From Chloroflexota bacterium (GTDB lineage Bacteria; Chloroflexota; Dehalococcoidia; SAR202; UBA11138): a stretch of DNA of 5,761 nucleotides. Positions 1 through 5,133 of this stretch are shown here, piece after piece. The first letter of the stretch is position 1. Each line of letters begins with the position of its first letter. Below the pieces are notes generated by a model that had not been told where the DNA came from, did no database searches, and saw only the letters and a list, made by a program, of their open reading frames with translations. Where the stretch lies: the NCBI GenBank assembly GCA_002710885.1, contig PAIW01000108.1:1-5761 (forward strand), read 5' to 3'. Position numbers and translations under genes: made by a program.

Positions 1-155
1 CAGCGTTACCTTTACCCTTCTCTGTCACCTGGGATTGCGGGCCCGCACGACTGCGGCAATGAGGGTTCGAGGCCAATCGACCAATGGAAGTTTGGCTAAG
101 GATTGCTCTTGCTCGTTGATGGTTTCGCCTCGCTCAGGGAGAAGGGCGGCTTTGC

Positions 156-1295
156 TCAGTTGAACATCGGCAACTGCTCGAACGTGCCTCCGACTATGGG
201 TTTGGAGTCGAAGCCGAGGTATTGCTCCAGGACGGTGGCGTAGAGGCCGCGGAAGTCGTAGGTGTGAGCTAAGTCTTCGCCGTTGGCGAGCTTCGGTTGT
301 TCTAGCGACGGGTACTCGGCGTACAGTCCGCCAGATACCTGGTCGCCGATGAAGAATGCCCCTCCGCCTGAGCCGTGGTCGGTGCCGGAGCCGTTGTCGT
401 AGATGCGGCGCCCGAACTCGGTGAACACCATCATCAGCACGTTATCCGAGGCGTTGTGCTCTCGGATGTCGGCGAAGAAGTCGGATATAGCTCCTGACAG
501 GTCGCCGATAAGCTGAGGCTGGATGGGGTTCTCGTTGGCGTGAACATCGTACCCGCCTTGGGCGGTGTAGAAGATGCGAGTGCCTAGATCGGCGGTGTGG
601 ACTCTTGCCACGTCCCGCAGAGCCTTGGCGATGGGGTTGTTGGCGTACTCGATGCTGGACTCATACCGTTCCGGCGCGACTTTTATCATATCCGCACCGG
701 TCAGAACGTCCTGTCCGGTCTGGGCCAGGTATTCCATGACAGGGCCGGTTCCAACGGCGGGGCCGTACATCTCTTTGAAGATGTCCAGGGCCTCGTTGCG
801 TTGAATTTCGGCGCCGATTCCAGACATCAGGCCGTAGTTGTCAAGATTGCTGACCGAAGTCACAGGCACGCCGGGCATGGCCATTGCGCGAGGCAGGCCG
901 ACGCCGAAATTGACGCCCGTGAGCGGACTTTCGCCCTTGGGGTCAAGCTCGCGGATGGTTCGACCTAGCCAACCGACCGTCGATACTTTGTCAGGCTCGC
1001 AGGTGTGCCATATGTCCATCCCCCGGAAGTGGGATCGACTGGAGTTGGGGTAGCCGATGCCCTGTACGACGGCGATGTCGCCCGCTTCGTACATCTCCTT
1101 GAACGGCCCCATCTTTGGATGGAATGCCAACGAGTCGGTGAAGGGGAGGACCTGGTCCTGAGGTATGCCCACCGTGGGCCTGTTGTCGTAATAAACCGGG
1201 TTCGTGTATGGGATTACAGTGTTCATGAAGTCGTTGCCGCCCGTTAGCTGGACGACGACCAGAACCGAGTCTTTTCCGTTTCCATTCCCTGCCAT
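156..1295 (-). CDS. DUF1501 family protein
   Basis: Member of the DUF1501 family (PF07394); biochemical role unknown. I recall the family being grouped with the alkaline phosphatase/sulfatase superfamily, but no activity can be assigned here. From the ATG at 1295 the protein has 379 residues, a normal length. Family landmarks in order: VLVVVQLTGGND (residues 11-22), SHFRGMDIW (88-96), GGYDVHANE (247-255), FTEFGRR (291-297), TDHGSGGG (305-312) and a closing LYATVLEQYLG (351-361). The Asp, His and Glu residues in these motifs are the candidate functional or metal-binding residues (inference). A longer reading from a GTG at 1358 adds 21 residues but has no ribosome site; the ATG at 1295 has GGAGGGG eight bases upstream, so I prefer it. 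Many family members carry a Tat signal; neither start gives one. It is the second gene after DUF1800, 85 bp downstream, with no promoter of its own seen. Confidence 0.94.
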   Translation of the reverse strand: MAGNGNGKDSVLVVVQLTGGNDFMNTVIPYTNPVYYDNRPTVGIPQDQVLPFTDSLAFHPKMGPFKEMYEAGDIAVVQGIGYPNSSRSHFRGMDIWHTCEPDKVSTVGWLGRTIRELDPKGESPLTGVNFGVGLPRAMAMPGVPVTSVSNLDNYGLMSGIGAEIQRNEALDIFKEMYGPAVGTGPVMEYLAQTGQDVLTGADMIKVAPERYESSIEYANNPIAKALRDVARVHTADLGTRIFYTAQGGYDVHANENPIQPQLIGDLSGAISDFFADIREHNASDNVLMMVFTEFGRRIYDNGSGTDHGSGGGAFFIGDQVSGGLYAEYPSLEQPKLANGEDLAHTYDFRGLYATVLEQYLGFDSKPIVGGTFEQLPMFN

Positions 1296-1303
1296 GTGAC
1301 GCG

Positions 1304-1310
1304 CCCCTCC
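1304..1310 (-). promoter_or_regulatory. ribosome binding site of the DUF1501 gene
   Basis: On the minus strand this reads GGAGGGG, eight bases before the ATG at 1293-1295. It decides the start: the longer in-frame GTG at 1356-1358 has no comparable site. Confidence 0.75.
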
Positions 1311-1380
1311 AGGTTTCTTTTGTATTTGAGGCCGGAGATCAAGACGATGCTCGGCCACCGGAGTTGTGTAATCTCAGAAT

Positions 1381-2781
1381 CTATGCAAACTGGTACTCGC
1401 GGGATGCGACGATGAGTTGGAGAATTCTGCCGATCTGGTTGGCGTGTTCTTTTCTTGCGTCGTCGGAGTCCAGGTCAATTTCGCCGATATTGTTGGCGTG
1501 ACGGATAAGCGCCGCCTGGGTCGTCTCTCCAACCTCGAGTGGGCCGACCAACTCCAGGCATCGCTCCACAAGCTCGCTAGGAGACAGCTTGCCTTCCAGC
1601 CGGGAAAGGATGTCCTGAATGCCGGGTTTAGTGGTGTCGCTGAACTGGTTGACGGCGAAATTGACCCGTTCGTTCAGCGTGCCGCCGTCGATCCATTCGT
1701 GTCCGGTGTGCCAGCCTTCGACGGTCGGCGGGTTCATGAGCGATTGACCCATGACCGTAGCCGCGCCGCTGAGAGCCGTTATGGGCTCGGTGGGGTCTGG
1801 GAACTGGTAGGTGCCTACCAGTTTGATGGTCCCAGCCACCAGTTCTGCGGGGTTCTTGACCTTCTGATGTCGGGTGTTCTTAAAGAATTCGGATGTGAAC
1901 AGCGCGCGCAAAACAGGAACGATCTGCCCGTCGTTATCCTGAAACGCCTTGACCAGAACCTCGATGGCTTCGGGGTCGTTGGGAGGCTCGATGCTCCATG
2001 AAGGGACCTGTGGTTCGTCGGCCACGAAAAAGTTGTAAAGATGACGTGCGATGAACCTGGCAGTTGCATCTTGTTTGACGACGATTTCGATTATGTCCTC
2101 GCCGTTGAACGGGCCGGTGTAACCCAGGAACGTTTTATCGTTGTCGTCGTGGTCCTCGGGAACGTATTCAAAGTCGGACTCGTAGCTACCGAAGGGGTAG
2201 AGGGGAATGGGTTGCGTGAACGTCCAGCCGGTGAAGGCGCGGGCGGCGTTTTTGATGTCGTCTTCGGTGTAGTTGCCGACACCCATGCTGAACAGTTCGA
2301 GCAACTCACGGCCCCAGTTCTCGTTAGGCTGGTCTGAGTGGTTTTCGCAATTGTCCAGCCAGTAGTTCATGGCTGGGTCTTTGGCGAGCGCCACGAGGAT
2401 TGTTTGCATATCGGTCATCCCGACTCTTCGGAAAAGCTGGATTTGCTTGAGCATAGTTGGCGTGTGCTCGCTTTTGTACCAGGCCGCTGCAAACAGGTGA
2501 TGCCAAAATAGGGACATCTTCTCTTCGAGAGGGCGCTTGGTGTTAATCATCCGCCAGACCCACTGTCCGGCCCAAAGAGGCATAGAGTCGTTGTACGTTA
2601 GCTCCAGGTTGTATCGTTTGAGAGCGTCTTCGTTGAGGTCTTCAAACCTGTCGGGGTGGAGCAAATCTTCGACGATCTCGTCATAATCTTTAGAGGAAAG
2701 TGCTTCCTGCTCTGCCCTGGTGGCGCCAAAACCCGCACGGCGCATGAGATGAGATATAAGGGCAAGTTCAGTTTCCGGCAT
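1381..2781 (-). CDS. DUF1800 family protein
   Basis: Member of the DUF1800 family (PF08811); function unknown, very commonly encoded next to DUF1501. At 466 residues it is full length. Family landmarks: HLMRRAGFGAT (residues 11-21), EKMSLFWHHLFA (87-98), PAMNYWLDN (136-144), NENWGRELLELFSMG (153-167), YTEDDIKNAARAFTGW (171-186), HDDNDKTFLG (211-220), ATARFIARHLYNFFV (239-253), KVKNPAELVAG (307-317), MNPPTVEGW (349-357) and the final LIVASREYQFA. The first family motif begins at residue 11, so there is no room for a signal peptide. Reading upstream in frame gives no ATG, GTG or TTG start and no hydrophobic stretch. The ATG at 2781 is preceded by AGGGGG at seven bases. It is the first gene of a two-gene unit with DUF1501, probably transcribed from the promoter at 2867-2895. 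The family call is firm; the function is open. Confidence 0.95.
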   Translation of the reverse strand: MPETELALISHLMRRAGFGATRAEQEALSSKDYDEIVEDLLHPDRFEDLNEDALKRYNLELTYNDSMPLWAGQWVWRMINTKRPLEEKMSLFWHHLFAAAWYKSEHTPTMLKQIQLFRRVGMTDMQTILVALAKDPAMNYWLDNCENHSDQPNENWGRELLELFSMGVGNYTEDDIKNAARAFTGWTFTQPIPLYPFGSYESDFEYVPEDHDDNDKTFLGYTGPFNGEDIIEIVVKQDATARFIARHLYNFFVADEPQVPSWSIEPPNDPEAIEVLVKAFQDNDGQIVPVLRALFTSEFFKNTRHQKVKNPAELVAGTIKLVGTYQFPDPTEPITALSGAATVMGQSLMNPPTVEGWHTGHEWIDGGTLNERVNFAVNQFSDTTKPGIQDILSRLEGKLSPSELVERCLELVGPLEVGETTQAALIRHANNIGEIDLDSDDARKEHANQIGRILQLIVASREYQFA

Positions 2782-2788
2782 GTTCAGT

Positions 2789-2794
2789 CCCCCT
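2789..2794 (-). promoter_or_regulatory. ribosome binding site of the DUF1800 gene
   Basis: On the minus strand this reads AGGGGG, seven bases upstream of the ATG at 2779-2781. It supports that start. Confidence 0.65.
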
Positions 2795-2866
2795 AGATAT
2801 TGAATCGATGATCGGGCAGGGCGGCCCTTAACACCGTGAGCACTCCTGCACAGTTGGATAGACAGT

Positions 2867-2895
2867 ATTTTACCTCACAGCCGTGCGGTGTTCAA
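2867..2895 (-). promoter_or_regulatory. candidate sigma70-type promoter of the DUF1800-DUF1501 unit
   Basis: On the minus strand TTGAAC (2895-2890, four of six consensus bases) is followed after exactly 17 bases by TAAAAT (2872-2867, five of six). Transcription would start near 2860, giving a leader of about 80 bases before the DUF1800 ATG. The spacing and position are right, but the match is by eye only and chance matches of this quality are common in AT-rich DNA. Confidence 0.4.
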
Positions 2896-3112
2896 CGATA
2901 CGCTGGGAATCAGATAGCCACCGCATATCTGGCGCCCAACCAACAGTGATTGATCCGATGTCGGCCTGATGTTATCGATTCAGAATTGCGGCGACGTCCT
3001 ATGGCATATCTATGTCGTAAATTAGTTGCCATGTTGTCTTTCTGACCGCAGAAGAGGGAATTCCACTAATTTTCAGAATGTTTCAATTCATGAACATATG
3101 CCACATTGATAA

Positions 3113-3541
3113 TTGATTGATAACGGAGGTGTTTTAAGGAAGTATGCCGTAATAACCAAAATAACTCATACCCGCGAGACCAATTATTCGATCAGAAAGG
3201 GCGACTCTATATTCAAGGTCGCCCTTTCCATTTCTGAATTGCGGGTTCAGGGGAACATTTACTTTTTGGCTGACACAGGTTCTGATTACACTGTGATCCA
3301 CGCCCCCGACGGAGAACATATGGGCATCCCATTTTCGCGACTGGACAATAAATTAAGCATCGCGGGGATCGGTGGCACCCAGGAGTATTTCTCTGAGGAT
3401 GCTGTGTTGGCTTTCAGTGATGGAACGCTGTTACGAGCATACCTGTTGCAAGTCGCAATCGCCAAGCCATCTACGAGCGCCGAGTCATCGCCCTCGATGA
3501 TTGGACGGCCACTTTTGCACAAATGGCGTATGGTGCCGTGA
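3113..3541 (+). CDS. retropepsin-like aspartic protease, frame broken near the 3' end
   Basis: Encodes a small protein of the retropepsin-like (retroviral-type) aspartic protease fold, a family of single-domain proteases expected to act as homodimers. The catalytic motif is FLADTGSDYTVIH (residues 51-63, Asp54), followed by a glycine-rich flap-like segment (AGIGGTQ, 84-90). The usual C-terminal hydrophobic-Gly motif appears as MIGRPLLHKWRMV (129-141). Family members normally continue after this motif with a DP-x(2-4)-LEL/LEF strand. Here the frame stops at TGA 3539-3541, and that continuation lies in the +1 frame (3537-3629), so the gene carries a one-base frameshift or the assembly has an error. 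The start is doubtful: TTG 3113 is simply the first codon after an in-frame stop and has no ribosome site, and the first ~25 residues do not look like family sequence. No signal peptide is visible. It is convergent with the hydrolase. The natural substrate is unknown. Confidence 0.72.
   Translation: MIDNGGVLRKYAVITKITHTRETNYSIRKGDSIFKVALSISELRVQGNIYFLADTGSDYTVIHAPDGEHMGIPFSRLDNKLSIAGIGGTQEYFSEDAVLAFSDGTLLRAYLLQVAIAKPSTSAESSPSMIGRPLLHKWRMVP
3195..3228. repeat. 11-bp perfect inverted repeat inside the protease reading frame
   Basis: GAAAGGGCGAC at 3195-3205 and GTCGCCCTTTC at 3218-3228 are exact reverse complements separated by 12 bases, giving a stable stem with an AT-rich loop. The A-run/GC-stem/T-run arrangement resembles a bidirectional intrinsic terminator, though the T-run after the stem is short (TTTCC). 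It lies in codons about 28-39 of the protease frame, where one would not expect a terminator. Confidence 0.6.
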
Positions 3542-3629
3542 TCCGTGGGGCAATCGGCTGGAACTTATAGCCAAAGATGCTGACCTGACTATTCGGTCAG
3601 ATATGGACGATGTTGCCTTTCGATTCTAG
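3537..3629 (+). pseudogene. out-of-frame C-terminal end of the retropepsin-like protease
   Basis: Reading in the +1 frame from CGT at 3537 gives RDPWGNRLELIAKDADL and further residues, 30 in all, to a TAG at 3627-3629. This fits the strand that normally follows the LGR-type motif in this family (…WRMVxDP…NxLEL…). Omitting one C of the CC pair at 3536-3537, or skipping the T at 3539, joins it to the main frame and would give a protein of about 171 residues. It has no start of its own, so it is not an independent gene. Causes to consider are real gene decay, a base-calling or assembly insertion, or a +1 ribosomal shift at CCG-TGA. Confidence 0.65.
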
Positions 3630-3669
3630 CCTCAAACAGCGACTACCGATTTGATCCGGTTCTGAGCGC

Positions 3670-4530
3670 CTAAACCAGCGAGCCGGATTGGTTACCATAG
3701 GCGCGGGGCGTCCAGGCGCCGGACTCCACGGCGGTTAAGAAGTCCAGGACTACGCCGTTGAACAGGTCTGGCTCCTCCAGGTTGATGGCGTGGCCTGACC
3801 GGGGTATCACAACGAGGCCGGAGTTCGGGATGTTGCGCTTCATGTACACGGATGTCTCGATGCACGGGTCATCCTCGTCGCCGGTCATGATGAGCGTTGG
3901 AACGTTCAGGGCGCGGAGCTTGTCTTCCAACTCGAATATGGCCGGACGGCGGCCCTGGATTCCCTGAAACGTGAAGGCAGAGCCGATGTTGGAGTGTTCC
4001 ATTAGCTGTGAACGGAACTCCTCGTAACCTCTGGGGTCTTTGTTCAGAAGCTGGACCCGGGTTGGGCTGTTGGAGTAATCGCCCATCGACTCCATGCCGC
4101 CGGAGCGCATACCGTCAGCGACCCGGTTCACCGTCTGGCGAAACGCCTCCGGGTCCGTGGAGCCAGAGCCTGTGCCTGCGACCACAAGCGAGCGTGCCAT
4201 GTCCGGGTAGGTCAGGCCAAAGTTCAGAGCCACGTTTCCGCCCATGCTCAGACCGCCGATGTGGGCCTTCTCGATCCCAAGACGTTCCATCAATCCGCGC
4301 ACGTCATCGACAGCCTGTTCTTGTGTGTAGTCGTCGAGTCTAGTTGGGATATCCGAAGGCGGGTATCCTCGCGCGCTGTAGGTTATCACTCGGTAGCGGC
4401 GGCTGAAAAACCTCATCTGAGCCTCCCACGAGCGGTAGTCGCCGGCGAACTCGTGGCTCCAAATCAACGGGTAGCCCTCCCCGGCTTCCTCGTAGTAGAG
4501 ATTGATTCCGTTGATCTCGGCTTTAGGCAT
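3670..4530 (-). CDS. alpha/beta hydrolase fold protein
   Basis: Alpha/beta hydrolase of 286 residues, soluble and presumably cytoplasmic (no signal peptide or membrane segment). The nucleophile elbow is GGLSMGG (residues 92-98, Ser95). The acid is expected in TGDEDDP (216-222, most likely Asp220, Asp218 possible), and the catalytic His is His247 in RSGHAINLEEP (244-254). The oxyanion-hole loop reads SHEFAGDYRSW (25-35), with Glu in place of the usual HG glycine, and the second strand motif is YSARGYPPSD (51-60). The segment at about 120-200 forms the variable cap that sets the substrate. The overall look is closest to enol-lactonase or carboxylesterase-like hydrolases, but the substrate cannot be deduced. 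The start is the ATG at 4530, with AAAGGAG six bases upstream; the extension from a TTG at 4590 has no support. It is divergent from the PF13769 gene and convergent with the protease, so it is probably transcribed alone. The fold is certain and the substrate unknown. Confidence 0.95.
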   Translation of the reverse strand: MPKAEINGINLYYEEAGEGYPLIWSHEFAGDYRSWEAQMRFFSRRYRVITYSARGYPPSDIPTRLDDYTQEQAVDDVRGLMERLGIEKAHIGGLSMGGNVALNFGLTYPDMARSLVVAGTGSGSTDPEAFRQTVNRVADGMRSGGMESMGDYSNSPTRVQLLNKDPRGYEEFRSQLMEHSNIGSAFTFQGIQGRRPAIFELEDKLRALNVPTLIMTGDEDDPCIETSVYMKRNIPNSGLVVIPRSGHAINLEEPDLFNGVVLDFLTAVESGAWTPRAYGNQSGSLV

Positions 4531-4536
4531 GGCTGG

Positions 4537-4543
4537 CTCCTTT
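4537..4543 (-). promoter_or_regulatory. ribosome binding site of the alpha/beta hydrolase gene
   Basis: On the minus strand this reads AAAGGAG, six bases before the ATG at 4528-4530. It favours the 286-residue product over the 306-residue reading from TTG 4588-4590. Confidence 0.75.
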
Positions 4544-4667
4544 GGGAAACTGGTTTTCACGTAACGGTGTATCAAGTGTCGGGAAGTCAATCACAACGCG
4601 GAGCCGAGGGCAAGTCTGCGTATTCGGGTAGGCAATTCAACAGGGGCATCGAGACCATCCCATCAGC

Positions 4668-4673
4668 TATAAT
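4668..4673 (+). promoter_or_regulatory. candidate -10 box of the rightward PF13769/methyltransferase unit
   Basis: A perfect TATAAT lies 36 bases before the TTG start at 4710, in the 179-base divergent intergenic region. Transcription would begin near 4680, leaving a leader of about 30 bases that contains the ribosome site. No recognisable -35 box sits 16-18 bases upstream, and there is no extended -10 TG. It would therefore be a weak or activator-dependent promoter, or a chance match. Confidence 0.4.
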
Positions 4674-4695
4674 GGTGTCCGGAGCAATGACAGTC

Positions 4696-4701
4696 GAAGG
4701 G
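4696..4701 (+). promoter_or_regulatory. ribosome binding site deciding the TTG start of the PF13769 gene
   Basis: GAAGGG stands eight bases before the TTG at 4710-4712. No comparable site precedes the in-frame ATG at 4728, so the TTG is the better start. Confidence 0.6.
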
Positions 4702-4709
4702 TCCCTCGT

Positions 4710-5054
4710 TTGGCGCAGGCGCGAATCATGTACTGGAAAGAGATACCTGTTCAGGTCCAGGCCAGGGACGATCGCGGCGTGGTGTCGAGGCAACTTGACG
4801 AGCGATTTCAGCAGGGCGTGGACGCCATCTCAATGTTCGATGGCAGCGCTGGTAGTGACGATTACCTGGACGCCTGGGAGTGGGGCGCGTTTTCTGAGTC
4901 CGATGGGACCGCCGAGGATTCAGCGGACGCTCTGGCTGAGCGGATTAACTCTGGCTTTCCATCGGACTTTGCGGCGAGAATTCGAGACCTGCAACGGGAC
5001 GGCAAGCGCGATCCGAAACCGGGGGCGATTGACCACTGGATTGAGGGTGGATAA
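4710..5054 (+). CDS. PF13769-type 'virulence factor' family small protein
   Basis: A 114-residue soluble protein that I recognise as the short stand-alone form of the domain called 'virulence factor' (PF13769), also known as part of staphylococcal conserved virulence factor C. The name is historical; no molecular activity is established and nothing here implies virulence. Features that resemble the family: the start ARIMYWKEIPVQVQA (residues 4-18), the acidic DGSAGSDDYLDAWEWG (44-59), INSGFPSDFAARIRDL (79-94) and the closing DPKPGAIDHWIEGG (101-114). It is rich in acidic residues and Trp, with no cysteine, signal peptide or membrane segment. TTG 4710 is chosen as start because GAAGGG lies eight bases upstream and the family usually begins a few residues before YWKEIP; ATG 4728 would clip that end. 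It lies 79 bp before the homocysteine methyltransferase on the same strand and is probably co-transcribed. A role in cobalamin- or folate-linked methyl transfer is inferred from that context only. Confidence 0.82.
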   Translation: MAQARIMYWKEIPVQVQARDDRGVVSRQLDERFQQGVDAISMFDGSAGSDDYLDAWEWGAFSESDGTAEDSADALAERINSGFPSDFAARIRDLQRDGKRDPKPGAIDHWIEGG

Positions 5055-5120
5055 GTTTGGCGTCTGTGGCTGAATCACCACTGTTTTCTTCGAACTAAAC
5101 GGACTAATTACGAAAACAAC

Positions 5121-5124
5121 GGAG
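5121..5124 (+). promoter_or_regulatory. ribosome binding site of the homocysteine methyltransferase gene
   Basis: GGAG nine bases before the ATG at 5134-5136. It supports that start over the second in-frame ATG at 5164. Confidence 0.6.
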
Positions 5125-5133
5125 CGACCCGAA

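Larger units (their letters stand above)
2782..3112. other. AT-rich intergenic region without a convincing gene
   Basis: This 331-base stretch separates the leftward DUF1800 gene from the rightward protease-like reading frame. Apart from the leader and candidate promoter of the DUF1800 gene at its left end, I see only short open frames without ribosome sites, such as an 18-codon frame from 2969. Base composition drops sharply to the right (28% G+C over 3061-3120). A GATAAT at 3108-3113 resembles a rightward -10 box, but no -35 box stands at a proper distance. No tRNA, riboswitch or terminator was recognised. Confidence 0.55.

Noticed and set aside
27..29. Minus-strand GTG whose frame stays open to the left edge (9 codons), as a possible next gene after DUF1501.
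   Set aside because: Too short to judge, and no properly spaced ribosome site precedes it.
36..47. Perfect 12-bp palindrome TGCGGGCCCGCA.
   Set aside because: It has no loop, no T-run and no clear operator context, and such palindromes occur by chance in GC-rich DNA.
60..85. GGTTCGAGG looked like a tRNA T-loop.
   Set aside because: The flanking bases do not form the five-pair T stem and no other cloverleaf arm can be built.
1..99. Plus-strand frame 1 is open from the window edge to TAA 97-99 and could be the C-terminus of a gene entering from the left; a second frame is open to 163.
   Set aside because: Only 32 codons, no recognisable motif, and a minus-strand frame in register with it is open from the end of DUF1501 to TGA at 25-27. 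Nothing separates coding from chance here; sequence to the left would decide.
1417..2001. 194-codon plus-strand open frame (and smaller ones at 597-968, 1005-1247 and 2041-2337).
   Set aside because: They lie antisense to the well-supported DUF1800 and DUF1501 genes and show no family motifs.
3645..3660. ACCGAT…ATCCGGT imperfect repeat between the converging protease and hydrolase genes, as a shared terminator.
   Set aside because: The pairing is interrupted and there is no T-run on either strand.
4261..5073. 270-codon plus-strand open frame.
   Set aside because: It runs antisense through the hydrolase, across the promoter region and out of frame through the PF13769 gene, with no recognisable domain.
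5066..5090. Small GTGG…CCAC hairpin followed by TGTTTTCTT between the PF13769 gene and the methyltransferase, as a possible terminator.
   Set aside because: The stem is only four pairs (six with a bulge), so it is too weak to claim; the two genes are more likely co-transcribed.
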